Source: Pseudomonadota bacterium
GTDB lineage: Bacteria > Pseudomonadota > Gammaproteobacteria > Burkholderiales > Methylophilaceae
Direction: 5' to 3'
DNA length: 64,000 nt
NCBI GenBank assembly: GCA_029556915.1
Contig: JAKQIT010000091.1
Span: forward strand, 1 to 64,000
Below, one piece after another: positions 36,923 to 46,186 of this stretch. A model generated the notes under the pieces. It saw only the letters and a program-made list of their open reading frames with translations. It had not been told where the DNA came from and ran no database searches. Position 1 is the stretch's first letter; every line of letters starts with the position of its first letter. The translations under genes and the position numbers were made by a program.

Positions 36923-36978
36923 ATGCTCTGCAAGCCGCATAGAATAAGGCTTCCAGAGCATGAACTTTCTCTCGGGGA
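36923..36978 (+). repeat. Dispersed intergenic palindrome, copy 4
   Basis: ATGCTCTGCAAGCC and GGCTTCCAGAGCAT pair over 13 of 14 bases around GCATAGAATAA, then GAACTTT and the tag CTCTCGGGG (36970-36978). It lies between motC and motD, inside what would otherwise be one stator unit. Confidence 0.8.
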
Positions 36979-37036
36979 TTTTAGCTTGGGATTTTTTGTT
37001 AATTTTTAGCACCATTTTTGATACAAAGTAAATGAC

Positions 37037-37843
37037 ATGATAAGAAGAAAGCACTTAGAAGACGATGATGATAACCACGAAAGATGGTTAGTGTCGTATG
37101 CCGATTTTATTACACTTTTATTTGCTTTTTTTGTGGTGATGTATGCGATTTCATCAGTCAATCAAAGTAAATATGAACAACTCACCTCAGCCATGGGTTC
37201 AGCGTTTATGGGCAATTTATCACCCGATGGAAAAATCATCCAAATTAACAAAGATTCTGCAACTCAGGCAACACAGCCAAAATCAATGCTAAAACCGTTG
37301 CCACTTTCACACATCTACGCTGAAAGGTCTCATAAAGAACGCGAAGCGATGCTTAAAGTTGGCGTGGATTTATCTAGCAAACTTTCTACACTTGTTAGCG
37401 AGAATAAGGTGAATATTGGACAAAATAGTCGTGGTGTGCAAATCGACATCAATGATTCACTGCTATTTGAAGCGGGTTCAGCTGAATTATCTGAAAAAGC
37501 GAGGCCTATTATGCTTGAAGTGGCCACTATTCTCAAAGCTACGCCTTACGCCATTCAAGTAGAAGGCCATACCGATAACACACCTATACATAGTGAAATA
37601 TTAATTTCTAATTGGGAGCTTTCAGCCCTACGTGCCAGCAGCGTGGTGCGTATGCTAAGTAGTCTTGAAATTGCTGAGAATCGCCTAAGTGCAACAGGTT
37701 TTGGCTCAACGCAACCGATTAGTGAAAACGAAACACCTGAAGGCCGTGGTAAAAACCGCCGTGTAGCCATTTTGATTTTGTATGGATCAAAAAATCAGAT
37801 AGATGATGTCATGCCTATCACTGCAGCAAGCAAAATTGAATAA
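37037..37843 (+). CDS. motD: Second stator protein MotD (MotB family)
   Basis: 268 residues. One N-terminal membrane helix carries the channel Asp in VSYADFITLLFAFFVVMY, and an OmpA-like wall-binding domain at ~150-255 has VEGHTDNTPI, SNWELSALRASSVVR and GKNRRVAILI. It is separated from motC by 140 bases that contain repeat copy 4. Confidence 0.92.
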   Translation: MIRRKHLEDDDDNHERWLVSYADFITLLFAFFVVMYAISSVNQSKYEQLTSAMGSAFMGNLSPDGKIIQINKDSATQATQPKSMLKPLPLSHIYAERSHKEREAMLKVGVDLSSKLSTLVSENKVNIGQNSRGVQIDINDSLLFEAGSAELSEKARPIMLEVATILKATPYAIQVEGHTDNTPIHSEILISNWELSALRASSVVRMLSSLEIAENRLSATGFGSTQPISENETPEGRGKNRRVAILILYGSKNQIDDVMPITAASKIE

Positions 37844-37861
37844 GAATTAATTTTAAGATTA

Positions 37862-37890
37862 TTGCGCACGACAACTGTACGCAACATTTT
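37862..37890. terminator. Possible two-way terminator between motD and flgN
   Basis: TTGCG (37862-37866) and CGCAA (37880-37884) can pair; ATTTTT follows on the plus strand. The stem is short, so this is a weak call, but it sits in the 53-base gap between convergent genes. Confidence 0.35.
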
Positions 37891-37896
37891 TAAAGG

Positions 37897-38364
37897 TTAT
37901 GCAAGCAATACAGAACGATTGTACTGAGAGGTTTTAGCTTGACCATTTTTACCGTAAACACTGGCTGAGTCTTGTTTACCTTGCAGATGGTTTAATAACT
38001 GCTGATTGCGATTAAAATGTTTGTTGATTAAAACACCATTGAGCCTATTGGTTTCTTTAGTGCGGGCTAGCTCCATTTGAAAGCGATCCCAAGCTTTTTG
38101 CATGTTGGTATCTGCTTGCAGCTTAATCCAAGCCACCATACCAGATTCATTTGCCTCAAAACCATTATTTGCCAATACTTCATAACGGTTTTTTGCCACA
38201 GAACTAAGCTGCTGTAACAGCGTAAATTTGCGGTCAATAATGGATTCCACCAGTTCAATATCACCCCGTACTAAAGCAGATTGCTCAAGCAACAACTCTT
38301 CGAGTAAACTTTTTACTAAGTTAGCATCTTGCTCAAAAGAGATAGGTGATTTAGTTTTTAGCAT
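37897..38364 (-). CDS. flgN: Export chaperone FlgN for hook-associated proteins
   Basis: 155 residues, all helical: LVKSLLEELLLEQSALVRGDIELVESII and LLNHLQGK fit FlgN. It binds FlgK and FlgL before export. The frame can also open at TTG 38370; ATG 38364 is preferred, but no clear ribosome-binding site supports either. It directly follows flgM and shares its promoter. Confidence 0.85.
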   Translation of the reverse strand: MLKTKSPISFEQDANLVKSLLEELLLEQSALVRGDIELVESIIDRKFTLLQQLSSVAKNRYEVLANNGFEANESGMVAWIKLQADTNMQKAWDRFQMELARTKETNRLNGVLINKHFNRNQQLLNHLQGKQDSASVYGKNGQAKTSQYNRSVLLA

Positions 38365-38370
38365 GATCAA

Positions 38371-38700
38371 TTATTTTTTAGTAGTCAGTAAATCTTTAAC
38401 CGTTTGTATTAAGCCATCCGCCACTTTTTCAGAGTCCACTTTAAACTGGCCACTTGAAATAGCAGACTTTATCGCTTCCACTTTATCAGCGTCAAATACA
38501 CCTGCAGTTGCTTCAGCCTCTATTGATTTCATTTGTGCAGACAAAGGTGATAGCGTTACACTCTCACCACTAGACACTTGACTCACGGCGGCTGATTTAT
38601 CTTTGGTTGCCTGCGTAGATTTAGATGTTGATTTTTCAATCAGCGTTTTATCGCCAGCGACACCTAATTTACTTTTGATAGAATCATTAATATTCATCAC
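38371..38700 (-). CDS. flgM: Anti-sigma28 factor FlgM
   Basis: 109 residues. The polar, disordered N-terminal half and the C-terminal sigma-binding region (DADKVEAIKSAISSGQFKVDSEKVADGLIQ) are typical. FlgM holds FliA inactive until it is exported through the completed hook. It has a sigma28 promoter of its own (38756-38782), giving feedback control. Confidence 0.95.
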   Translation of the reverse strand: MMNINDSIKSKLGVAGDKTLIEKSTSKSTQATKDKSAAVSQVSSGESVTLSPLSAQMKSIEAEATAGVFDADKVEAIKSAISSGQFKVDSEKVADGLIQTVKDLLTTKK

Positions 38701-38755
38701 GTTACTCCTCGTTATCCTAAACCAATTGTGCTAATGACTAGCATCTATAATGCAC

Positions 38756-38782
38756 ATATCGGCATAGTTTAAGCGAACTTTA
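38756..38782 (-). promoter_or_regulatory. Sigma28 (FliA) promoter for flgM-flgN
   Basis: On the minus strand TAAAGTTC (38782-38775), an 11-base spacer, then GCCGATAT (38763-38756). Each element differs from the FliA consensus by one base. It lies 56 bases upstream of flgM. Confidence 0.85.
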
Positions 38783-38859
38783 ATTTTTTTAATATATTTA
38801 TCCATTTTTGTTCAATTAAAATCACATAAAAACGAGTTTTTATATTTCAAGGTATTTAT

Positions 38860-39651
38860 CTAAAAGACAACTTCAACTTGTCCGCCCTGCCGTGCAATGC
38901 CAGTGACTACTTTACCACTCGCAACTTTTACTTGCACGACTTGGCCTTCATTAGCCTTTGCTAATGCTAAGCCTTCAGCCGACACTGAAAATCCATTACC
39001 CGAAGACACAACTTTTACGGTTTGACCTTGTTGTACAATTGGAGGCACTTTTAACATTTCTTGCCTTAGCACCGTACCCGCAGTCATCGAAATCTGCACG
39101 CTGCGCCCTAGCGCATGCGACTGCTCGGTAAATATACCTGCTGGCAAACGTGTTAAATCGCCCTTCTCGTATATTACGTCATGCTCTGATATAACTTGAC
39201 CCTGCGCCAATGGCGACGCGGCCACTAAGTAATTTCCAATCACACTAACTGAGCTTTGCACGTAAATACCCCATTTGCTGGGCGCTAAGCATTGCACGCC
39301 TACACTCGTTTTACCCCATGCTTTACTGCCACTAGGTAAATTGACTTGCAGATTTTCACATGCTGGCAATTTTAAATTTGGGTCTATCGCACCCACTTGT
39401 ACACGCACTTCACCAGGATACCCAACTGTTTGCATCGTCAAAAATTCATTTATTTTTGCCTTAACTGCTTCTAAGTTTTGCTTTTGCACAACCAGTGATG
39501 AGGCCGTGGCCTGTGCAACTTTCAGTTTGCTTTCTGGCAATTTAGTTTCTGCTTGGCCAACAGTGACGTGAAGCAAACCAAGATTCAGCAATGCAATTGC
39601 AACACATTGATTAAAATGGTTAATTTTTAAATATTGTTGCTTTTTATGCAT
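38860..39651 (-). CDS. flgA: P-ring assembly chaperone FlgA
   Basis: 263 residues from ATG 39651, chosen because GAGG lies seven bases before it and a signal peptide (FNQCVAIALLNLGLLHVTVGQA) follows at once; an in-frame start at 39699 would bury that signal. The C-terminal SAF domain is seen as VAASPLAQGQVISEHDVIYE and the end KVASGKVVTGIARQGGQVEV. It works in the periplasm to help FlgI assemble. It is divergent from flgB. Confidence 0.92.
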   Translation of the reverse strand: MHKKQQYLKINHFNQCVAIALLNLGLLHVTVGQAETKLPESKLKVAQATASSLVVQKQNLEAVKAKINEFLTMQTVGYPGEVRVQVGAIDPNLKLPACENLQVNLPSGSKAWGKTSVGVQCLAPSKWGIYVQSSVSVIGNYLVAASPLAQGQVISEHDVIYEKGDLTRLPAGIFTEQSHALGRSVQISMTAGTVLRQEMLKVPPIVQQGQTVKVVSSGNGFSVSAEGLALAKANEGQVVQVKVASGKVVTGIARQGGQVEVVF

Positions 39652-39837
39652 ATTTTGCCTCATTTCACTTTTTTCATGACAGTCATTGTACGCACGCATG
39701 TCTATTACAAATCCAAGAATAAGGCAGTTTTTCTCCTTTTACTTTAACAATTAAAAATGGCTGCTGCACTTTAGACTGCTAGGCATGAATAAAAGCGTTT
39801 TTAGGACAATCATCCAAAACGAGTTAAAGAGACAGCT

Positions 39838-40269
39838 ATGTTAAACAAATTAGATGCTGAGTTAAGTTTTCACCAAACCTCGCTAAGAGTGCGCGGGCAA
39901 CGTCAAGAGCTAATCGCGGCCAATATTGCCAATGCGGATACGCCTAACTTTAAAGCGCGCGATTTAGATTTTGCTGCGGCGATGCAACAAGCCATGAGCC
40001 AAAACGATCCTGCACAAGCCAAAACCAATCAAATTACTAAAACATCTGATAAACATTTTGATGCCCTGCCAACAACACATTTACAAATGACAAGTGGCGC
40101 TGGCGAGCCATTATATCGCCCCATTATTCAAGGTAGTGTAGATGGTAATACGGTTGATATGGATGTAGAGCGCAATCAGTTTGTTGATAACGGCATTCGC
40201 TATGAAGCGAGTTTAACGATGATTAACGGACAACTTAAAAAAATGCTAGCTGCAATACAAGGGCAATAA
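39838..40269 (+). CDS. flgB: Flagellar proximal rod protein FlgB
   Basis: 143 residues. The rod signature LIAANIANADTPNFKARDLDF follows the N-terminal helix, and the C-terminal helix RYEASLTMINGQLKKMLAAI matches FlgB. First gene of the flgB-flgL series; ribosome-binding site AAGAGA. The 186-base divergent region with flgA holds no recognisable sigma54 or sigma28 site. Confidence 0.96.
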   Translation: MLNKLDAELSFHQTSLRVRGQRQELIAANIANADTPNFKARDLDFAAAMQQAMSQNDPAQAKTNQITKTSDKHFDALPTTHLQMTSGAGEPLYRPIIQGSVDGNTVDMDVERNQFVDNGIRYEASLTMINGQLKKMLAAIQGQ

Positions 40270-40300
40270 GTAAGCACCCTTTAAATTAAAGGAATAAAAC

Positions 40301-40708
40301 ATGTCACTTTTTAATGTATTCAATATTTCAGGCTCTGCCATGAGCGCGCAGTCACAGCGCCTAAACGCTGTGGCCAGCAATTTAGCCAATGCTGACAGCG
40401 CGACCAGTGCGAATGGTAAGCCTTATAAAGCCAAGCAAGTAGTGTTTAGCGCCATACCAAGTGCCAGCCCTGAAGCTCAAGCGGTTAAAGTGACCAAAGT
40501 AGTCGAAGATACCTCACCCGCAAAAATAATTTATGACCCAAAACACCCATTAGCGAATGAACAAGGTTACGTCACCATGCCCAATGTGAATGTCACGGAA
40601 GAAATGGTGAATATGATTTCTGCTTCTCGTGCTTATCAAAACAACGTAGAAACGATGAACGCAGCTAAGGCTATGTTGCTTAAAACACTGAGCATTGGTC
40701 AATCTTAA
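40301..40708 (+). CDS. flgC: Flagellar proximal rod protein FlgC
   Basis: 135 residues: MSLFNVFNISGSAMSAQSQR at the start, LNAVASNLANADSA, and the C-terminal VNVTEEMVNMISASRAYQNNVE. Built into the rod after FlgB. It follows flgB by 31 bases. Confidence 0.96.
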   Translation: MSLFNVFNISGSAMSAQSQRLNAVASNLANADSATSANGKPYKAKQVVFSAIPSASPEAQAVKVTKVVEDTSPAKIIYDPKHPLANEQGYVTMPNVNVTEEMVNMISASRAYQNNVETMNAAKAMLLKTLSIGQS

Positions 40709-40747
40709 TTTATGCAATTAAAGCACATTAAAAAATAAAGGGACATT

Positions 40748-41425
40748 ATGGCTACCACTGTACAAAATACCAGCAACACCGCTTCACAAGCGCTGCTAGA
40801 TAGTGTTAACGGCACTAAAAATAAAGCAGATACGACACAAGAAGCACAAGACCGCTTTATGACTTTGCTAGTTACACAAATGAAAAATCAAGATCCACTT
40901 AATCCTATGGATAACGCACAAGTCACCAGCCAAATGGCGCAACTATCCACAGTTAGTGGCATTAATAAACTCAACAGCACTGTTGAATCGCTCATGAGCA
41001 GCATGCAAATGGGGCAATCCTATCAAGCTGCCAATATGATTGGTCATGGTGTACTAGTAGAAGGCAAAGACATTGCACTAGATAGTGACGGTGGTGTATT
41101 TGGTGTTGAATTACCCGTAGGGGCAGACAAAATGACCATCAATATCAAAGACAGCGCTGGCAATATCGTCAGAACACTTGAATTTGGTGCACAAACAGCT
41201 GGGAGCGTGCCAGTTACTTGGGATGGATATGCCAATGACGGTGCACTTGCCGCTAACGGAAAATACCAATTTGATGTAGCGGCTACAGTTAACGGACAGC
41301 CCGTGCAATCAACACGCTTAAGTTTTGCACAAGTGATGAGCGTCTCAAATAGCGCCAGCGGCGTAACATTAAATTTGAGTAACGCTTCTTCAGTAAACAC
41401 CCAAGACGTAAAAGAAATTTTTTAA
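40748..41425 (+). CDS. flgD: Hook assembly scaffold FlgD
   Basis: 225 residues. FMTLLVTQMKNQDPLNPMDNAQ near residue 38 is the hook-capping signature, and a FlgD Ig/Tudor-like region follows (NIVRTLEFGAQTAGSVPVTWDG). It caps the growing hook and is removed later. Confidence 0.96.
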   Translation: MATTVQNTSNTASQALLDSVNGTKNKADTTQEAQDRFMTLLVTQMKNQDPLNPMDNAQVTSQMAQLSTVSGINKLNSTVESLMSSMQMGQSYQAANMIGHGVLVEGKDIALDSDGGVFGVELPVGADKMTINIKDSAGNIVRTLEFGAQTAGSVPVTWDGYANDGALAANGKYQFDVAATVNGQPVQSTRLSFAQVMSVSNSASGVTLNLSNASSVNTQDVKEIF

Positions 41426-41497
41426 TAGTTACAAAAGTTAAAGCAACATTTAAAACACATTTATTAATTTATCGCGCATCAAGTACAGGAGAATCAC

Positions 41498-42721
41498 ATG
41501 AGTTTTCAACAAGGTTTAAGCGGATTAAACGCAGCTTCAAAAACATTAGAAGTGATTGGTAACAACGTATCTAACGCCAATACGGTTGGTTTTAAACAGT
41601 CTCGCGCAGAATTCGCTGATGTTTATGCTAACTCACTCACAGGTGGAGGTGCTTCACAAATTGGTATTGGTACTAACCTAGCTAATGTTTCACAGCAATA
41701 CTCTCAAGGCAATATTACCAGCACAAGCAATACCTTAGATATTGCGATTAATGGTGGTGGATTTTTCCGTATGAGCAATAACGGCGCAATCACTTATTCT
41801 AGAAATGGGCAATTTCAAATGGATAAGTTTGGTTATATTGTAGATGCTGAAAACAAAAGACTCACTGGTTACACTGCTGATGCCAATGGCGTACTTTCTA
41901 CAGGAACAGCAACAGATATCAACATTAACACTGCCGACTTGCAGCCTTCAGCCAGTACAGAATACACGGGTGTTGTTAATCTAGATTCCCGAAACACCGC
42001 TTTACCAGCTGCGAGCTTTGACCCTGCAGACCCAACAACTTATCACAACTCAACAGCTATTACAGTTTTTGATAGTTTAGGTAACTCGCATACAGTACAA
42101 AACTTTTTTGTAAAAACTGCGCCTGGTGCATGGAGTGTATTCACCACAGCAGATGGTACGCCTACAACAGCATTACCGACACCAACTGCCACGATGACAT
42201 TTACTGGTACTGGCGTTACCCCCACTATTGTACCAGCGACACCTACAGTAAACTTTGTTCCAACAACAGGTGCCAGTGCTGTTGCATTAAATATGGATTA
42301 TTCAGGCAGCACACAATTTGGTTCAAATTTCAGCATTAATAGTATATCGCAAGACGGCTATACTTCAGGCCGCTTAGCTAGCTTTAATACAGGCAAAGAT
42401 GGCACAATTGTTGGCCGTTACACAAATGGTCAATCAAAAACTTTAGGTCAAGTAGTGCTAGCTAACTTTGTAAATCCCAATGGATTGCAATCTTTAGGTG
42501 GCAATGCTTGGGTAGAGAGTGCTGATTCAGGCGTACCACTTGTAGGAACACCTAATACGGGCTCTATGGGTGTGTTGCAATCATCTGCTGTAGAAGATTC
42601 TAACGTTGATTTAACTGCTGAATTAGTCAATATGATTACCGCACAACGTGTCTATCAAGCCAATGCGCAAACGATTAAAACACAAGATCAAGTGTTGCAA
42701 ACTTTAGTTAATCTTCGTTAA
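41498..42721 (+). CDS. flgE: Flagellar hook protein FlgE
   Basis: 407 residues. N-terminal GLSGLNAASKTLEVIGNNVSNANTVGFKQSRAEF motifs and the C-terminal VDLTAELVNMITAQRVYQANA heptad region define FlgE. The middle has the TYHNSTAITVFDSLGNSH hook domain and a Thr/Pro-rich variable region. Preceded by CAGGAG ribosome-binding site. Confidence 0.96.
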   Translation: MSFQQGLSGLNAASKTLEVIGNNVSNANTVGFKQSRAEFADVYANSLTGGGASQIGIGTNLANVSQQYSQGNITSTSNTLDIAINGGGFFRMSNNGAITYSRNGQFQMDKFGYIVDAENKRLTGYTADANGVLSTGTATDININTADLQPSASTEYTGVVNLDSRNTALPAASFDPADPTTYHNSTAITVFDSLGNSHTVQNFFVKTAPGAWSVFTTADGTPTTALPTPTATMTFTGTGVTPTIVPATPTVNFVPTTGASAVALNMDYSGSTQFGSNFSINSISQDGYTSGRLASFNTGKDGTIVGRYTNGQSKTLGQVVLANFVNPNGLQSLGGNAWVESADSGVPLVGTPNTGSMGVLQSSAVEDSNVDLTAELVNMITAQRVYQANAQTIKTQDQVLQTLVNLR

Positions 42722-42761
42722 TCACATTGATTAAGTAAAGAGCGTTTAGCAGGAGACTCAC

Positions 42762-43502
42762 ATGGATCGCATGATATATACAGCAATGACAGGGGCAAAA
42801 CATATCCTCGAACAGCAGGCTACCACTGCTCACAATCTTGCTAACGTTACTTCTACTGGTTTTAAAGCACAAATTGATTCGTTTCGTGCAGTTCCTGTGC
42901 TTAGCGATGGTTTGCCAACGCGAGCATTTGTAGTGGACTCCACCGTTGGTGCAGACTTTAATGCTGGCACTATTCAGCAAACTGGGCGCGAGTTGGACGT
43001 TGCAGTGCATGGCAAAGGTTGGCTTGCAGTGCAACGTGCTGATGGCTCAGAAGGATATACCCGTAACGGATCACTAAAAGTGAATGAAAACGGAATATTA
43101 CAAACCGCAAATGGACTAACCGTATTAGGTGACGGCGGTCCAATTACCATTCCACCTGACATTGCCATATCTATTGGTAAAGACGGCACAATCTCATCCG
43201 TTTCAAATGCCACCCTCCCCGGTCCTAGCAATGCTCTGGGACGATTAAAGCTAGTTAATCCAGATGAAGCAACTCTAAAGCGCTCTGATGAAGGATTATT
43301 TGTTACTAAAAATGGCGTTCCTGCAGATGCAGATGCCGAAGTGCAAGTCATTAGCGGTGCATTGGAAAGTAGCAATGTTAATGTTGTTGATGCCATGGTC
43401 ACAATGATTAGTCTAGCGCGGCAGTTTGAAATGCAAATGAAGTTAGTACAAAGCGCTGAGAATAACGCCAATAAAGCCAGTCAGCTCCTCAATATGAGTT
43501 AA
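42762..43502 (+). CDS. flgF: Flagellar proximal rod protein FlgF
   Basis: 246 residues: MDRMIYTAMTGAKHILEQQ, NLANVTSTGFKAQIDSF, and the C-terminal SNVNVVDAMVTMISLARQFE. Ribosome-binding site CAGGAG. Rod subunit between FlgC and FlgG. Confidence 0.95.
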   Translation: MDRMIYTAMTGAKHILEQQATTAHNLANVTSTGFKAQIDSFRAVPVLSDGLPTRAFVVDSTVGADFNAGTIQQTGRELDVAVHGKGWLAVQRADGSEGYTRNGSLKVNENGILQTANGLTVLGDGGPITIPPDIAISIGKDGTISSVSNATLPGPSNALGRLKLVNPDEATLKRSDEGLFVTKNGVPADADAEVQVISGALESSNVNVVDAMVTMISLARQFEMQMKLVQSAENNANKASQLLNMS

Positions 43503-43553
43503 GGCACTATGCAGTACTATAGGCTTAACAACTATTTTGAAAGGAATTAAAAA

Positions 43554-44336
43554 ATGATGCGTTCATTATGGATTTCAAAAACTGGACTAGATGCGCAGCA
43601 GACACAGATGGATGTGATTGCTAACAACTTAGCAAACGTGAGTACAAGTGGATTTAAACGTTCTCGCGCCGTATTTGAAGATTTGATTTATCAAAACATT
43701 CGCCAACCTGGTGCACAGTCTTCCCAGCAAACTCAGCTACCTTCAGGCTTACAACTCGGCACAGGGGTAAGACCTGTGGCAACTGAGCGTATTTTTACAC
43801 AGGGTAATTTGCAACTCACTAGTAATGATAAAGACGTGGCCATTCAAGGTGCGGGATTTTTTCAAGTGCTGTTACCCGATGGCAGCACCGCTTATACGCG
43901 CGATGGTTCATTTCAAACGGATAGCCAAGGTCAATTGGTAACTTCAAGCGGATTTCCTGTTCAACCAGCTATCACTATTCCAGCCAATGCACAGAGTTTA
44001 ACTATTGGTCGAGATGGTACAGTTTCAGTCACGATACCTGGCGCTTCAGCTCCCACTCAAGTGGGCGCACTTCAACTAGCCACTTTTATTAACCCTGCTG
44101 GCTTACAGGCAAAAGGTGAAAACTTATATGTTGAAACTTCTGCTTCTGGTAATGCTAATACCAATGCACCAGGTGCTAACGGTGCAGGCTTGCTCACACA
44201 AGGTTATGTTGAAACTTCAAATGTGAATGTTGTAGAAGAATTAGTCAACATGATACAAACACAGCGGGCATATGAGATTAATAGTAAAGCAATTACTACA
44301 TCAGATCAAATGCTACAAAAACTAACACAGATGTAA
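43554..44336 (+). CDS. flgG: Flagellar distal rod protein FlgG
   Basis: 260 residues, the normal FlgG length: [41 protein letters not shown] and C-terminal [20 protein letters not shown]. Main component of the distal rod. Confidence 0.97.
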   Translation: MMRSLWISKTGLDAQQTQMDVIANNLANVSTSGFKRSRAVFEDLIYQNIRQPGAQSSQQTQLPSGLQLGTGVRPVATERIFTQGNLQLTSNDKDVAIQGAGFFQVLLPDGSTAYTRDGSFQTDSQGQLVTSSGFPVQPAITIPANAQSLTIGRDGTVSVTIPGASAPTQVGALQLATFINPAGLQAKGENLYVETSASGNANTNAPGANGAGLLTQGYVETSNVNVVEELVNMIQTQRAYEINSKAITTSDQMLQKLTQM

Positions 44337-44351
44337 ACGAATAATTACCTA

Positions 44352-45035
44352 ATGAAAAAGTTATTTATCGCTGCTCAAAACGCAATACATTATGGCTTCT
44401 TATGCCTGATAGTGTCTTTATCTGTTGGATGTGCAATTGCGCCAGATTCTATCGTTAAACAACCCACCACTGCAAAGCCTCAACCCGTTGTGGCAAATAC
44501 AGCTAAATCTGGCGCTATTTTCAATAATAGCGCTTACAAACCTTTATTTGAAGATAGAAAAGCACGTAATGTAGGAGATATTTTAACTGTTACTATTGCT
44601 GAAAACACCAGTGCAACTAAAGCAAATGGTGACTCAGGCAGCAAAGATGGCAAGGCGGAAGGTGGCATCACCAAACTACTTGGTAAAGCTTTTCCAAAAA
44701 CTGAATTTAGTGCCAGTTCATCAACTTCATATGAAGGGAAAAACGCAGCCAATGCTAGCAATGTTTTTAACGGATCAGTCACAGCCACTGTAACCGAAGT
44801 CCTTGCTAATGGTAATTTGGTAGTTGCCGGTGAAAAACAAGTTTCTTTTGATAAAAGTACTGAATTTGTGCGATTTTCTGGGGTAGTAAATCCAGACACC
44901 ATTACTGCTGGTAACGTGGTTACTTCAACCAAAATAGCAGATGCACGGATTGAATATCGCACGAGTAGCAAAGTGGATTTAGCAGAAGTCGCCTCTATGT
45001 TTGCGCGATTCTTTTTAAGTATGGCCGCATTTTAG
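44352..45035 (+). CDS. flgH: L-ring lipoprotein FlgH
   Basis: 227 residues. The signal sequence ends in a lipobox (SLSVGC) with lipidation at Cys27. LFEDRKARNVGDILTVTIAENTSA and GNLVVAGEKQ are FlgH signatures. It forms the outer-membrane bushing of the rod. Confidence 0.95.
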   Translation: MKKLFIAAQNAIHYGFLCLIVSLSVGCAIAPDSIVKQPTTAKPQPVVANTAKSGAIFNNSAYKPLFEDRKARNVGDILTVTIAENTSATKANGDSGSKDGKAEGGITKLLGKAFPKTEFSASSSTSYEGKNAANASNVFNGSVTATVTEVLANGNLVVAGEKQVSFDKSTEFVRFSGVVNPDTITAGNVVTSTKIADARIEYRTSSKVDLAEVASMFARFFLSMAAF

Positions 45036-45044
45036 GTTACTTGC

Positions 45045-46184
45045 ATGTACGCTCAAAACAAAATAAACGAATTCAAACCAACGATATTACCAAGTTTGGT
45101 TCTGCTTTTAGGCATAATAATGAGCTGCCTATCCGCCCCTGCTCACGCTGAACGTATTAAAGACATTGCTACCATTCAAGGAGTGCGCAGCAATCAGCTT
45201 CTTGGATATGGATTGGTAGTTGGACTAGATGGCACGGGCGACCAAACAACGCAAACACCGTTTACTGTACAAAGCATTCTAAGCATGATGCAACAAATGG
45301 GGGTAAGTTTGCCACCAGGTACAAATTTACAACTTAAAAACGTTGCTGCCGTCATGGTGACAGGTAGTTTGCCCGCATTTGCTCAGCCAGGCCAAACGCT
45401 AGATATTACAGTATCTTCGATGGGAAATGCCAAAAGCTTACGTGGTGGCACATTGCTTATGACACCTCTTAAAGGTGCGGATGGCCAGATTTATGCGATA
45501 GCGCAAGGAAATTTAATAGTAGGTGGTGTGGGAGCCTCTGCCAATGGCAGTCAAACACAAATTAATCATTTAAGTGTTGGTCGGATTTCAGATGGTGCAA
45601 CAGTAGAACGCGCCCTACCAAATGCAATTAATCAAAATGACAGTATCAACCTTGAGCTCAAAGAATCTGACTTTTCTACAGCTTCATCGGCTGTTGACGC
45701 AATTAATCGTCAATTTGGCGCTAATACAGCCGTTGCTGAGGATGGTCGCGTCATTAAAGTAACGCCACCAGCTAATAAAAATCGCGTGTCTTTTTTAGCC
45801 GCATTAGAATCTATTAATGTAACGCCTGCTGCAACGACCGCAAAAATCATTTTAAATGCACGCACTGGCTCAGTTGTGATGAACCGCGCTGTAACTCTAG
45901 AGCCATGTGCAGTCTCCCATGGCAATTTAACAGTAGTGATAGATACTTCACCCGTCATTAGTCAACCAGCCCCACTTTCTAACGGACAAACTGTATCAAC
46001 CGCACGCTCTCAGATTGAAATCTCTAAAGAGCCAGGCAAAGTGCTCAAGCTTAATAGTGGCACTAATTTATCTGATGTTGTAAAAGCACTCAATGCGATT
46101 GGCGCTACGCCGCAAGATTTACTAGCAATTTTACAAGCCATCAAGGCTGCTGGTGCTTTAAAAGCAGATTTGGAGATTATCTAA
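45045..46184 (+). CDS. flgI: P-ring protein FlgI
   Basis: 379 residues with a signal peptide ending near SAPAHA. RIKDIATIQGVRSNQLLGYG, LVVGLDGTGDQT, and the C-terminal LNAIGATPQDLLAILQAIKAAGAL are typical. It forms the ring in the peptidoglycan layer with FlgA's help. Two bases separate it from flgJ. Confidence 0.96.
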   Translation: MYAQNKINEFKPTILPSLVLLLGIIMSCLSAPAHAERIKDIATIQGVRSNQLLGYGLVVGLDGTGDQTTQTPFTVQSILSMMQQMGVSLPPGTNLQLKNVAAVMVTGSLPAFAQPGQTLDITVSSMGNAKSLRGGTLLMTPLKGADGQIYAIAQGNLIVGGVGASANGSQTQINHLSVGRISDGATVERALPNAINQNDSINLELKESDFSTASSAVDAINRQFGANTAVAEDGRVIKVTPPANKNRVSFLAALESINVTPAATTAKIILNARTGSVVMNRAVTLEPCAVSHGNLTVVIDTSPVISQPAPLSNGQTVSTARSQIEISKEPGKVLKLNSGTNLSDVVKALNAIGATPQDLLAILQAIKAAGALKADLEII

Positions 46185-46186
46185 AT

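Noticed and set aside
39700-39837. Search for a sigma54 promoter before flgB
   Set aside because: A TGGC occurs but there is no GC at the required -12 distance; with FlhDC present, sigma54 control is not expected.
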